51,577 nt of DNA from Nevskia soli (GCA_026224805.1 JAMFRN010000244.1:1-51577); one strand, 5' to 3'. Shown: positions 1 through 10,085, counted from the stretch's first letter. Notes: a model not told the origin generated them from the letters alone. Translations and numbers: made by a program.

Positions 1-1773
1 GAGTACGTGCCCTGCTTCGGCCTGACCGAGCCGACTGCCGGCTCCGACGCCGCCTCGATCAAGGCCGAAGGCGTGGTATTCAAGGACAGCGACGGCGAGA
101 CCAAGATCAAGCTCAATTTCCGCAAGCGCTACATCACCCTGGCGCCGATCGCCAACCTCGCCACCATCGCCTGCCATCTGCACGATCCGCAGCAGCTGCT
201 GGGCAAGGAAGAGAACGTCGGCATCACCTGCGTGCTGGTGCACCAGGGCACGCCGGGCTTCAGCAACGGCGATCACCATGACCCCATCGGCGATCCGTTC
301 TACAACGGCCCGCTGATCGGCAAGGACGTGGTGGTGCCGCTGAAGAACATCATCGGCGCCGCGGGCGGCGCCGGCCAGGGCTGGCGCATGCTGATGGAAC
401 AGCTGGCCGGCGGCCGCATGGTCAGCCTGCCTGCCGGCGGCGTCGGCGGCGCCAAGGCGGTGGCCTCCGTGGTCGGCCCCTATTCGATGGTGCGCCAGCA
501 GTTCGGCATCGCCATCGGCCGCATGGAGGGCGTGGAAGAGAAGGTGGGCAAGATCGCCGGCCTCACCTACATGCTCGACGGCGCGCGCATCTTCGGCTGC
601 TCGGCGGTGGACAGCGGCGTCCAGCCGCCGGTGGTCTCGGCGGTGATGAAGGCCTACACCACGGAAATCGCGCGCGAGCTGATCAGCGACGGCATGGACG
701 TGATGTCCGGCGCCGGCGTGATGCAGGGGCCGAACAACATCCTCGGCATGGGCTACAAGTCGGCGCCGGTGGGCATCACCGTGGAAGGCGCCAACATCAT
801 GACGCGCACCCTGATGATCTTCGGCCAGGGCGCCACCCGCTGCCATCCCTATGCGCTGAAAGTGGTGGAAGGGGTGGAGAAGAACGACGTCGCCCTGTTC
901 CGCAACAACCTGGTGAGCTGGATCGGCCACTTCATCCTCAACATCGTGCGCAGCTGGGTGCATTACCTGAGCCGCGGCTTCACCGCCGGCTCGCCGGTCG
1001 ACGGCCCCACCGCCAAGTACTACCGCCGCCTCGGCTGGAGCGCCACGCGCTATGCGGTGCTGACCGATCTGGCCATGTTCACCATCGGCGGCAAGCTCAA
1101 GGTGCGCGGCAAGCTCACCGGCCGCTATGCCGACGCGCTGGCCTGGCAGATCCTGGCCACCGGCGCGCTGCGCCGCTGGGAAGCCGAAGGCCGCAAGGCC
1201 GAAGACCTGCCGCTGCTGCACTACTCGGTGCAATACGCGCTGGCCCGGACGCAGGAAGCCTTCGCCGGCATCTACGCCAACTTCGGCGGCGGCCTGCCCG
1301 GCTTCTGGCTGCGCACGGTCGGCGCCCTGATGCTGCGCCTCAATCCGCTGGGCCATCTGCCCAGCGACAAGCTCAGCCACCAGGCGGCGCAGGCGATCCA
1401 GTCGCCGAGTGAGCAGTACCGCCGCCTGACCCGCGACGTGTTCGTCTCGCCGGACGAGAACCTCGGCGTCGGCCGCCTGCTCAAGGCCTTCAAGCTGGTC
1501 AGCGAAGCCGAGCCGGTGCTGGCGAAAATCCATGCCGCGCAGAAGGGCGGGCAGCTGCCGCGCGGCGCCGCCGACGAACTGGCGCAGGATGCCGCCAACC
1601 AGAAGCTGATCAGCGCCGAGGAAGCCGCCCTGGTGCGCAAGGCCACCACGGCCCGGCTGGAAGCGATCGAGGTGGACGTGTTCACACCGGAGCAGTACTT
1701 CGGCGTGATCGCCAAGAACGGCGGCCTGCAGCTGGGCGGAGCCCCGCAGTTGAAGCGGGCCGCCAACGCCTGA
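1..1773 (+). CDS. fadE: acyl-CoA dehydrogenase FadE (5' truncated by window start)
   Basis: Frame open from base 1 (EYVPCFGLTEPTAGSDAAS); FadE-type acyl-CoA dehydrogenase with the long C-terminal extension. Confidence 0.9.
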   Translation, partial: EYVPCFGLTEPTAGSDAASIKAEGVVFKDSDGETKIKLNFRKRYITLAPIANLATIACHLHDPQQLLGKEENVGITCVLVHQGTPGFSNGDHHDPIGDPFYNGPLIGKDVVVPLKNIIGAAGGAGQGWRMLMEQLAGGRMVSLPAGGVGGAKAVASVVGPYSMVRQQFGIAIGRMEGVEEKVGKIAGLTYMLDGARIFGCSAVDSGVQPPVVSAVMKAYTTEIARELISDGMDVMSGAGVMQGPNNILGMGYKSAPVGITVEGANIMTRTLMIFGQGATRCHPYALKVVEGVEKNDVALFRNNLVSWIGHFILNIVRSWVHYLSRGFTAGSPVDGPTAKYYRRLGWSATRYAVLTDLAMFTIGGKLKVRGKLTGRYADALAWQILATGALRRWEAEGRKAEDLPLLHYSVQYALARTQEAFAGIYANFGGGLPGFWLRTVGALMLRLNPLGHLPSDKLSHQAAQAIQSPSEQYRRLTRDVFVSPDENLGVGRLLKAFKLVSEAEPVLAKIHAAQKGGQLPRGAADELAQDAANQKLISAEEAALVRKATTARLEAIEVDVFTPEQYFGVIAKNGGLQLGGAPQLKRAANA

Positions 1774-1788
1774 GGATCGGCTGGCCGC

Positions 1789-1828
1789 AAAAAGGCCCGT
1801 CGCGGGAATACCCGCGACGGGCCTTTTT
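1789..1828. terminator. bidirectional intrinsic terminator between convergent fadE and kinase gene
   Basis: Perfect 18-bp stem aaaaaggcccgtcgcggg / cccgcgacgggccttttt with AATA loop; U-tract on both strands. Confidence 0.93.
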
Positions 1829-1848
1829 AGTTGGCGTGCCTCAAACTT

Positions 1849-3615
1849 TCAATCACTCAACTTGAAATTGATCGGCATGCTCAAATCGATTTCGGGACTG
1901 TTCGGCAGGTAGTCGGCTGGCAGCGGCGCAAAGCGGCGGATGCGCAGGAACACGTCCAGCGCTTCGCTGTTCAGCGCCGTATAAGCGCTACGCTGCAGCA
2001 GATCGGTCTTGACGACCGAGCCGTCGCGGCGCAGCCTGACCTTGACCATGATGTCGCCTTCCTCTCCAGCCTGCAGGGATCGCTGCGGATAGTGCAGGTT
2101 CTGCCGGATGGTGCTGGTGGCGTCGCGGTACCAGGCGACGGGCCAGTCCTGGGCACTGCGCATCGGTACGGGGGCGCCGGCCACCACCGTGCTCTGTGCG
2201 GCCTGGACCTCCTTCTCCTTGCGCAGCCGGTCCACTTCATCCTGCAGCTGCCTGAGATGCTCGGCGGCGGCGATCTCCTCCTGCGTAGGCGCCGGTGCAG
2301 CGGCGGCGGTCGCGGCGGCAACCGGCGCGGCAGCCGCGGTCCGGTTGCTGGCGGCGGCCGTCCTGGACTGCTCCTGCTGGACGGCCTGGTCCCGTTGCGC
2401 CTGCACTTGGTCACGGGCATCGGCGAGCTTCTTTTCCTTGGCCATCAGGTCCAGCGCCAGGCGATCGAGTCCGCCGTCGTTCTGCACCGGCGCGGGGGCC
2501 GCGCCGGCCGCGGCATCCGCGGCAGCTGGGGCGGCGGGTGCAGCCGCGGCAGCGGCAGGCCGCGCCGGCGCTGGCTGCGATGACGCGGCCTGCTCATTGG
2601 AAACACCGGCCGGGCGCAGCACGAAGTAGCCGCCGGCAGCGGCCGCCACCACCACCACGCCGATCAGCAGGGGCAACCTGGAGCGCGGCCGGGAAGCGGG
2701 CGCGTCCGCGGGCACCCGTTCGAATGGCTGTTCCTGCTCCTGCGTGGCCTCGCCCTGCAGCGCCGCGCGCCAGGCGGCCACCGACTGCGGCCTTTGTTCG
2801 GCGCTGAGGTGCAGCGATTCGTCGATCGCGGCCGTCAGGGACTCGGAGCAGCGCACCCGCGCATTCATCGACACCGGCGCCAGGGCCGGGCCGCTGGCGC
2901 GGCTGCGCGCATCCGGCGGCGCCTGGCCGGTGACGACGCGATAGGCGGTGGCGCCGAGCGCATACAGGTCGGTCCAGGCTCCGTGCGGGCCGGCCATGTA
3001 GAACTCTTCGGGCGCGGCGTAAGGCGGCGTGCCGGCGCTGAATACGGTGCGCGCCTTGAACCGGATCGGCGCCCGCAACACGCCGAAATTGCTCAGCACG
3101 GCGCCGTCGTCCGGCCGCACCAGCAGGTTCTCGGGCCGGATGTCCCGGTGCAGCAGGCCGACCGCGTGAGCCTGCTCCAGCCCTGCCAGTACCGGCGCCA
3201 GCAGCCGGCGCAACTGCGCCTCGCTGAGTACGCCTTCACGCTCGAGGATCGTCGCCAGGGTTTCCCCGGGGACCCGCTCGGTGACGTAGTAGCCGGTGCC
3301 ATTGGCCTCGAACTGCTTGAGCACACGGATCAGCCCGGGGTGATTGAGCTTCTGCAGCAGCGCCGCCTTGTCGAGGAAGCTGCGCAGCCAGAAGCGCAGC
3401 GGCGTTCGGTCCTCAGCGTCGCGCGCCTTGACCACTCCGTCCTCGCGCAGGGCGAACTCCTGCGGCAGGAACTCCTTGACGACCACCTCGCTGCCCGCCG
3501 CATCGCGGGCCAGATAGGTGATGCTGTAACGCCCTTGTTCCAGTACGCCGGCAATTTCAAAAGCATCAAGCCGCGTACCCGCCGCCAGAGGCGGCGCAGT
3601 CTGCACAGTACTCAT
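1849..3615 (-). CDS. Ser/Thr protein kinase-like protein with single TM segment and TonB-like C-terminal domain
   Basis: VVVKEFLPQEFALR (Lys motif), HRDIRPENLL catalytic loop, DFG position reads NFG, TM LLIGVVVVAAAAGGYFVL, C-terminal IMVKVRLRRDGSVVKTDLLQRS...LSMPINFKL resembling TonB C-terminus. Confidence 0.85.
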   Translation of the reverse strand: MSTVQTAPPLAAGTRLDAFEIAGVLEQGRYSITYLARDAAGSEVVVKEFLPQEFALREDGVVKARDAEDRTPLRFWLRSFLDKAALLQKLNHPGLIRVLKQFEANGTGYYVTERVPGETLATILEREGVLSEAQLRRLLAPVLAGLEQAHAVGLLHRDIRPENLLVRPDDGAVLSNFGVLRAPIRFKARTVFSAGTPPYAAPEEFYMAGPHGAWTDLYALGATAYRVVTGQAPPDARSRASGPALAPVSMNARVRCSESLTAAIDESLHLSAEQRPQSVAAWRAALQGEATQEQEQPFERVPADAPASRPRSRLPLLIGVVVVAAAAGGYFVLRPAGVSNEQAASSQPAPARPAAAAAAPAAPAAADAAAGAAPAPVQNDGGLDRLALDLMAKEKKLADARDQVQAQRDQAVQQEQSRTAAASNRTAAAAPVAAATAAAAPAPTQEEIAAAEHLRQLQDEVDRLRKEKEVQAAQSTVVAGAPVPMRSAQDWPVAWYRDATSTIRQNLHYPQRSLQAGEEGDIMVKVRLRRDGSVVKTDLLQRSAYTALNSEALDVFLRIRRFAPLPADYLPNSPEIDLSMPINFKLSD

Positions 3616-3990
3616 CGTGACTCCCTTTCCCCACCGCGCGCCGCCGTATGCTTCGGCGGTCGTGCAGCTGCCGGTATCCCTGTGGAATCGCCGACATCAC
3701 GCTAATGGATGCACCGATGCCACACGGAGGCGCCGCCCTGGCGGGGCCGTTAGCCGGTGTACCGGTACTTGTATGCCTATAGTTCTAGTGTCGCAACAAT
3801 CCTGCCGTCAAGTGGCAAACCGCCTCTGTCAAGTAAAAATTATGGGTAATAGCCAAAAATTTGGGGCTTGCCGCCCGAATCCGAGCGCATTGACGAACGT
3901 TTGGTTAGGATGACGAACTCAGGAGCGGATGTTCAAAAACGCGGGCAGCTCCCCCACTACCCGAAAAGCCTCCAAAAAGCCGAGGAGACG

Positions 3991-5649
3991 ATGAGCGAAA
4001 CGCTGAATCCGGTGCAGATGCTGCTTCATAGGGCACAAACCACTCCGAACGCCCCCTATCTGCACCAGCCCGGCAAGGGCGCGTGGCATAGCTATAGCTG
4101 GGCCGAGGTCGCCGAGCAGTCGCGGCGCATGGCGGCGGCATTGCAGGCGCTGGGCGTGCCGGCGGGGAGCGCCATCGCCATCACCGGCATGAATACCGCG
4201 CACTGGTTCATGGCCGATTTCGCCGCCGGCATCGGCGGCTATGTCGGCGTCGGCCTGTATCCGAAGCAGTCCGAGGACGCGGTGCGCTTCATCATCGGTC
4301 ATTGCGAGGCCAAGGTGGTGTTCGTCGGGCCGATGCCGGACGTGGACAGCTTCATGTCCTGCCTGCCCAAGGACGTGATCCGCATCGCCCTGCCCTATCC
4401 GGGCGTGCCGGCCTGCGAACACAGCTGGGACGACCTGATCGCCGGGCATGCCCCGCTGGCCCAGCCGGCGCCGCGGCAGCCGGATGATCCCTGGAGCCTG
4501 ATCTATACCTCCGGCACCACCGGCAACCCCAAGGGCGTGATCGTCACCGGGCGCAACCTGATGTTCACCATCGACGGCGCTGTGCGCGCCATGCCGGCCC
4601 GCCCGGAGGGTGAGCACTTCCTGTCCTACCTGCCGCTGGCCCACGCTTTCGAGCGCGGCGCGGTGGAAAGCGTCAGCGTCTATCTCGGCGCCCAGGTGTG
4701 GTTCCTGGAAAACCTGGAGAAGCTGGGCGATACGCTGAAGGAAGTGCGGCCGACGCGCTTCTACGGCGTGCCTCTGGTGTGGACCCGCATCCAGGGCCAG
4801 ATCCTCAAGCAGCTGCCGCAGAAAAAGCTCGACAAGGTGCTGCGGATTCCGCTGCTGTCGGGCTACGTCAAGCGCAAGATCCGCAAGGGCCTGGGCCTGG
4901 ACCGCTGCTGGCTGCGGGTCAGCGGCGCCGCGCCGCTGCCGCTGCCGGTGATGAAGTGGTACAGCAAGCTCGGCATCGACATCTACCAGGGCTATGGCAT
5001 GACCGAGAACTCGATCTATGCCACCGTCAACCTGCCCGGCGCCAACCGCATCGGCAGCGTCGGCAAGCCCCAGTTCGACTCGCTGATCCGCATCGGCGAA
5101 GGCGGCGAGATCCAGAACAAACACCCCGGCGTCACTCCCGGCTACTTCAAGGATCCGCAGAAAACCGCCGAATTGTTTACCGCCGACGGCTGGCTGCGCA
5201 CCGGCGACGTCGGCCGCCTCGACCAGGACGGGTATCTCTACATCACCGGCCGCGTCAAGGAAATCTTCAAGACGCTGAAGGGCAAGTACGTCACCCCGGC
5301 GCCGATCGAAGGCGCCTTCAGCAGCAACAGCGACATCGACCAGATGTGCCTGGTCGGTTCCGGCCTGTTCCAGCCGGTGCTGGTGGTGTCGCTGACCGCC
5401 GAGGCGCAGAAGAAGTCGCGCGAGGTGGTGGAAAAGGAACTGCTGGCGACGATGGAACAGGTCAACACCACCCTCGAAGCGCACGAGGCCATCGCCAAGA
5501 TCTTCGTCAGCAAGGATGCGTGGACCATCGACAACAACCTGATGACGCCGACCATGAAGGTGCGGCGCAACGAGGTGGAGAAGCGCTTTGGCGAGGAAGT
5601 GCAGGCTTGCGAGAGCCGGCGGGATGTGAAGGTGGTGTGGGAGGCTTAG
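3991..5649 (+). CDS. AMP-dependent long-chain acyl-CoA synthetase
   Basis: YTSGTTGNPKGV AMP-binding motif, YGMTENS; start ATG 3991 preceded by GAGGAGA. Confidence 0.88.
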   Translation: MSETLNPVQMLLHRAQTTPNAPYLHQPGKGAWHSYSWAEVAEQSRRMAAALQALGVPAGSAIAITGMNTAHWFMADFAAGIGGYVGVGLYPKQSEDAVRFIIGHCEAKVVFVGPMPDVDSFMSCLPKDVIRIALPYPGVPACEHSWDDLIAGHAPLAQPAPRQPDDPWSLIYTSGTTGNPKGVIVTGRNLMFTIDGAVRAMPARPEGEHFLSYLPLAHAFERGAVESVSVYLGAQVWFLENLEKLGDTLKEVRPTRFYGVPLVWTRIQGQILKQLPQKKLDKVLRIPLLSGYVKRKIRKGLGLDRCWLRVSGAAPLPLPVMKWYSKLGIDIYQGYGMTENSIYATVNLPGANRIGSVGKPQFDSLIRIGEGGEIQNKHPGVTPGYFKDPQKTAELFTADGWLRTGDVGRLDQDGYLYITGRVKEIFKTLKGKYVTPAPIEGAFSSNSDIDQMCLVGSGLFQPVLVVSLTAEAQKKSREVVEKELLATMEQVNTTLEAHEAIAKIFVSKDAWTIDNNLMTPTMKVRRNEVEKRFGEEVQACESRRDVKVVWEA

Positions 5650-5708
5650 GCTCCGGCCTCTTCCTCACTCTGTGCCCCTTCGCACAGCACCGCGACGCCC
5701 TGACTTCA

Positions 5709-5950
5709 GTCCCCTCTCCCCCAGGGGGAGAGGGCGTAGGGTAGGGGTGGTTGCGGCGCATGCGGCCAGAACTGGATCCCCGCCTGCGCGGGGATGACGC
5801 TGAGCGCTGAGTGAGCTCTGGTCCCTTCCTCGATACGGCGGGGACATTCGGAACAGCATGCCCGCTGCGCGGGCACTCGGGACGAACGGAGTTCGGTGCC
5901 TGGTCAGGTAAAAAGCGTCCCTCACTCCAGCCCTCTCCCCACTCCGTGGG
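5709..5950. repeat. dispersed mosaic palindromic repeat, copy 1
   Basis: Hairpins cccctctcccccagggggagaggg, atccccgcctgcgcggggat and gcccgctgcgcgggc; similar to 45859..46040 over about 180 nt. Confidence 0.85.
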
Positions 5951-5974
5951 GAGAGGGAGAACATCCGCGACGCC

Positions 5975-6847
5975 TCAATTGAACACGATGGTCTTGTTGC
6001 CGTCGACGATGATGCGATCCTCGACATTCCAGCGCACCGCCCGCGCCAGCACCTGCCGCTCCAGATCCCGCCCCAGCCGCCGCAGGTCGTCGATCTCGTC
6101 GCTGTGCGAAACGTGGGCGGTGTCCTGCGAGATGATCGGCCCCTGGTCCAGCTCGGTGGTTACGTAGTGCGCGGTAGCGCCGATGATCTTGACGCCGCGC
6201 TCGTAGGCCTGCCGGTAGGGATCGGCGCCGACGAAGGCCGGCAGGAAGGAATGGTGGATGTTGATGATGCGGTTCGGATAGCGCGCCACGAACGCCGGGC
6301 CGAGGATGCGCATGTAGCGCGCCAGCACCAGGAAGTCGGCGCTGTCGCCGATCAGCTCCAGCATCCGCGCCTCGGCCTGTTCGCGCTGCGCGGCGGTGTC
6401 TTGCGGCACGTGATGGAAGGGGATGCCGAAGGCCTCGACCGCGACGCGCAGCTTGTCGTGGTTGGAAATGACGCAGGGAATGTCCACCAGCAGCTCGCCG
6501 CGCTGCCAGCGCCACAGCAGCTCCAGCGCGGCATGATCGTGGGCCGACACCAGCACCGCCATGCGCGGCCGCTCCGCGGCGTAGCTGATGTGCCAGTCCA
6601 TGTTGTAGCGGCGGCCGGCGGCCTCTTCGAAGGCGCGCTCCAGCTCGGCGCGGGTCACGTCGAGCTTCGGTGTCTGGAACTCCAGGCGCATGAAGAACAG
6701 GCCGCCGCTGGGATCGGTGGAATGCTGGTCCAGCTCGGTGATGTTGGCGCCGTGCTGGAACAGGAAAGTGGTCACGGCGGCGACGATGCCGGGCTGGTCG
6801 GCGCAACGGATCAGCAGGCGGGCGAAGGATTCAGCAGCCACGGGCAA
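5975..6847 (-). CDS. purU: formyltetrahydrofolate deformylase
   Basis: N-terminal ACT-like region (CADQPGIVAAVTTFLFQHGANI) plus formyltransferase domain (NIHHSFLPAFVGADPYRQAYERGVKIIGATAHYV). Confidence 0.93.
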   Translation of the reverse strand: MPVAAESFARLLIRCADQPGIVAAVTTFLFQHGANITELDQHSTDPSGGLFFMRLEFQTPKLDVTRAELERAFEEAAGRRYNMDWHISYAAERPRMAVLVSAHDHAALELLWRWQRGELLVDIPCVISNHDKLRVAVEAFGIPFHHVPQDTAAQREQAEARMLELIGDSADFLVLARYMRILGPAFVARYPNRIINIHHSFLPAFVGADPYRQAYERGVKIIGATAHYVTTELDQGPIISQDTAHVSHSDEIDDLRRLGRDLERQVLARAVRWNVEDRIIVDGNKTIVFN

Positions 6848-6924
6848 TACTCACATCGGCAAACGGGATCGGACAGAACCGGGGAGCGCCATCCGGGCCA
6901 GGGCTGGAATGGCGCTCCCCGCCT

Positions 6925-8253
6925 TCAATTCAGGGCAACGAGCGCCTTGAGCTTGGCGGCCTGCTCAGGGAACCAGGGGCCGTTGGCCTTGAGCGCATCG
7001 GCCACCGCCTGCTTGGCGTCATCCGGGCGATTGAGCTTGAGCAGCGCCTGCGCCTGCTGTTCGGCCACATTGAGCCGGTTGACGCCATAGGCCTTGGGCG
7101 CGGCCTGCTGCAGATAGATCAATGCCTGCTGGTACTGGCCGCGGGCGGCCAGGCTCTTGCCGAAGCGGTAGTAGTAGACGTAATCGTCCGGATAGGCGGC
7201 AATCAGTTTGGGATAGAGCAGATCCAGTTCGTCGGTCTTGCCGGCGCGGTCGAGGAACACGCGCAGGTTGTCGGCGAGGTTGCGGTCCTTCTTCAGGTTG
7301 CCGCCGAGGCGCTGCTTGACGTCGGCGATGGCGCGCTCGAGCACGTCCTCCCGGGCCTGCGGGTACTTGAGCACCTCGTCCAGGTCGGCGGTGGTCAGCA
7401 CCGCGCTGCGCGCGTCGGCGCAGCTGGGATGTGAAACGAAGATCTGGCCATAAAGCTGATGTGTCATCACCGGCTTCTGCCCGGCCAGCAGGCTGGTCTT
7501 GGCGGCGTCCGGCAGGCTGGCGGTGCATTCCATCACTCGGTCCAGCTCGTAGGCACGATCGCAGCCGAGGTCGCCGGCCAGCACCGCGGGCGCCAGCGCC
7601 GCGCACTGCGCCGCATTCTTGTTCTGGCTGGCCTGCATCAGCTGCAGGCGCTCGCTCCACAGCCTGGCCCGTCCGTCCTTGTCCAGCGCCGCCTGCGCCG
7701 GCTGCGGCAGGGTGCTGCGCCAGGCCAGCCCGCCGTCGGCGTCATTGCGCGCGTAATAGGCCTTGAGCACCTCGTGCGCGGCCTTCAGCGAGGCCGGGCT
7801 GCCGTCCTTGACCTTGCCGCGCACCTCATCCAGCGAAGTGGTGCGGGCCATGATGGCGTCGAGCTGGCGGTAGAACTCGGAGCGGGTCTGCTCGGCCAGG
7901 ATGCGCCCCAGCTCGTCGCCGCTCTCGTTGAGCACGACGTAGCTGGGCAGAGCCTTGACCGTGAGGCGCTGCTCCCAGTAGTTGCCCTCCGGCGCGTCGG
8001 CATCCAAGTCCACCAGCACCGCCTCGCGCTTGACCTTGTCCCACTCGGGGCCGACCAGGACGTTGTGCGCCATGTAGTAGCAGGAGTAGCACCAGGGCGC
8101 ATGGAATTCGATCAGGATCGACGCGTGCCGCGCCGCCGCATCCTTCAGGGCCTCGTCAAGCGGCGGCTGCCAGGTGTCGGCGTGCGCCGCCCCGGCCAGC
8201 AACAGCAGGGAAGCGGCGAGTTCAGTCCAGCGGCGGCAGGTTTTTGGGCGCAT
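6925..8253 (-). CDS. thioredoxin-like protein with C-terminal TPR-like region, exported
   Basis: Start MRPKTCRRWTELAASLLLLAGAAHAD (signal peptide), FHAPWCYSCYYM CxxC motif; overlaps upstream gene by 32 nt. Confidence 0.75.
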   Translation of the reverse strand: MRPKTCRRWTELAASLLLLAGAAHADTWQPPLDEALKDAAARHASILIEFHAPWCYSCYYMAHNVLVGPEWDKVKREAVLVDLDADAPEGNYWEQRLTVKALPSYVVLNESGDELGRILAEQTRSEFYRQLDAIMARTTSLDEVRGKVKDGSPASLKAAHEVLKAYYARNDADGGLAWRSTLPQPAQAALDKDGRARLWSERLQLMQASQNKNAAQCAALAPAVLAGDLGCDRAYELDRVMECTASLPDAAKTSLLAGQKPVMTHQLYGQIFVSHPSCADARSAVLTTADLDEVLKYPQAREDVLERAIADVKQRLGGNLKKDRNLADNLRVFLDRAGKTDELDLLYPKLIAAYPDDYVYYYRFGKSLAARGQYQQALIYLQQAAPKAYGVNRLNVAEQQAQALLKLNRPDDAKQAVADALKANGPWFPEQAAKLKALVALN

Positions 8254-8974
8254 CGTCCGGAGGCTTCGAATAGTAGGCGATGCGCGCATTGTACGGCCTG
8301 CCGGTGGCAGGGTTGATGACATTCGAAATGCCGCGGTATTCGAGCAGGCGCCGCGATTGTGGGTCGTATGTAAGGATCAGCGGGTCGACCAGGTAGCGCA
8401 GCAGGGAATCCGGGTCCACCTTGATCTGGATCGCCGGCTTGCCTTCGAACTGGGTATCGCCGGTCTTGCGGGCGCGGAAGCTGTAGCTTTCGAGCTGGCC
8501 GGCCACGGCAAACTGGAATTTGAGCGTCTTGCCGGCCACCAACTCCGGCATGTGCTGGTAGAGATAGCTGTGGAACCCGCTGTCCGCGGCCATTTCCTGA
8601 AGTTTGGGCACGGTGCCGATCTGACGGCCGCTTTCACGCGATTCCTTGAACATCTCCACGCCATCCGGGCCGACCTTGCTGATGCCCTCGGCATAACCGA
8701 CTCCGGGCAGGCTCAGGGTATAGAGCGGCACATAGGGGTCGGAGGCGAAACTGAGGGTCTTTTCGCCGAGCCGCTTGCCGTCGGCGTCGTAGTAGCTGGT
8801 ATGCCCGCCGGTCCAGCGGCCCTGCTCGATCTCCTCGTGGTACACCTCGGTGTACAGGTATTTGCCGCTGGCAAGATCGTAGGCATAGCCGTAGAAGCGC
8901 TGCACTTCGGGGTCGGCCTGGGCGGCGGACATGGCGAATAGCAGCGGCAACAGCGGCAGGGCGATGCGTTTCAT
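8222..8974 (-). CDS. conserved periplasmic protein of unknown function
   Basis: Signal peptide MKRIALPLLPLLFAMSAAQA; co-oriented and overlapping with the thioredoxin gene. Confidence 0.7.
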   Translation of the reverse strand: MKRIALPLLPLLFAMSAAQADPEVQRFYGYAYDLASGKYLYTEVYHEEIEQGRWTGGHTSYYDADGKRLGEKTLSFASDPYVPLYTLSLPGVGYAEGISKVGPDGVEMFKESRESGRQIGTVPKLQEMAADSGFHSYLYQHMPELVAGKTLKFQFAVAGQLESYSFRARKTGDTQFEGKPAIQIKVDPDSLLRYLVDPLILTYDPQSRRLLEYRGISNVINPATGRPYNARIAYYSKPPDDAPKNLPPLD

Positions 8975-9020
8975 GCGGCGTCCTTGTGAAAGAAAGTCCC
9001 TGAAAATCCCTGATCGTTTC

Positions 9021-10085
9021 TCACCGCGCCGCCCGCGGCGCGAACAGGTAATGCGCCACGCCCCATTCGTTGCCTCCAGCGTAGCCGAACAGTTCCGCCA
9101 CGGCCATGTAGAACATGCGCCAGCGCTGGAACCATAGTGCGGCCTGCTGCTCGCCGTAGCCGGCGCGGAACACTTTCATGATGGTGGCCTTCTGCGCATC
9201 CATGCCGGCAAGCCAATGGTTGGAAGTCTTCTCATAGTGCCGGCCGCTGACCCACCACTGCCGCTCCAGGCACAGATCGTCCTGGAAATTGAGCAGCAGT
9301 TTTTCCGAAGGCATGGTGCCGCCGGTAAAGAAATATCTGGACATCCAGTCGCTGCGCCCATGCACCTCGAAGTGATAGGCCAGCAGCTTGTGCGCGAAGA
9401 TATGCACGAACAGCCGGCCTTCCGGCTTGAGCCAGCGCGCGATCTTGGCCAGCAGCAGGCCGTAATTCTTCATGTGCTCGAACATCTCGATCGACAGCAC
9501 ACGGTCGAATCCGGCAGGGACACTCTGGCCCACGCCCTGGACGGGAAAGTCGAAATTGACGACGTTGCCGGTGAGGATGGTGAGGTTGTCGAAGCCGCGC
9601 TCGGCGGCGCGCCCCTGGATGAATTCGCGTTGCCCATGCGAGTTGGACAGGCCGACGATGCGCGAGTTCGGATATTTCTCCGCCAGCCATAGCGACAGCG
9701 AGCCCCAGCCGCAGCCCAGGTCGAGGATGCGCATGCCGTCGCGCAGGCCGGCGCGCTCGGCATAGAGCGCCAGCATCGCCTCGCCGGCCTGGGCCAGAGT
9801 TTCCGTGCCGGCGGGATAGAGGCAACAGGAGTATTTCAGGCGCGGGCCCAGGTGCAGGTGGAAGAATTCCGCCGGCACTTCGTAGTGCTGCTGGTTGGCG
9901 GTCCTGGTCTCCACCGCGATGGGGCTGGCGCGCAGTTCGTCGAGAAAGCGGTTGAAGCGCTGCGCGCGCACTTCGCCGTCGTGGCTGGCCTCCTCCACCA
10001 GGCGCTGCTGCATCAGGCTGCGCATGCCGGCGCGCGCCAGGATGTCGGGGATGTAGCCATGTTCACACAGGCCAATAACGTTCAT
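9021..10085 (-). CDS. cyclopropane-fatty-acid synthase family SAM-dependent methyltransferase
   Basis: ILDLGCGWGSLSLWLAEKYP SAM motif and CFA-family features; start chosen at ATG 10085 (MNVIGLCEHGYIPD). Confidence 0.85.
   Translation of the reverse strand: MNVIGLCEHGYIPDILARAGMRSLMQQRLVEEASHDGEVRAQRFNRFLDELRASPIAVETRTANQQHYEVPAEFFHLHLGPRLKYSCCLYPAGTETLAQAGEAMLALYAERAGLRDGMRILDLGCGWGSLSLWLAEKYPNSRIVGLSNSHGQREFIQGRAAERGFDNLTILTGNVVNFDFPVQGVGQSVPAGFDRVLSIEMFEHMKNYGLLLAKIARWLKPEGRLFVHIFAHKLLAYHFEVHGRSDWMSRYFFTGGTMPSEKLLLNFQDDLCLERQWWVSGRHYEKTSNHWLAGMDAQKATIMKVFRAGYGEQQAALWFQRWRMFYMAVAELFGYAGGNEWGVAHYLFAPRAAR

Noticed and set aside
1831-2583. 250-aa plus-strand ORF opposite the kinase-TonB gene
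   Set aside because: Shadow ORF starting within/after the terminator; Arg/Gly-rich with no domain.
3617-3913. 98-aa ORF in the leader between the kinase gene and the acyl-CoA synthetase
   Set aside because: Arg-rich, no SD, no recognisable family, spans the probable promoter region.
5709-5950. Insertion sequence or prophage remnant
   Set aside because: No transposase or phage reading frame; the signal is entirely short palindromic modules.
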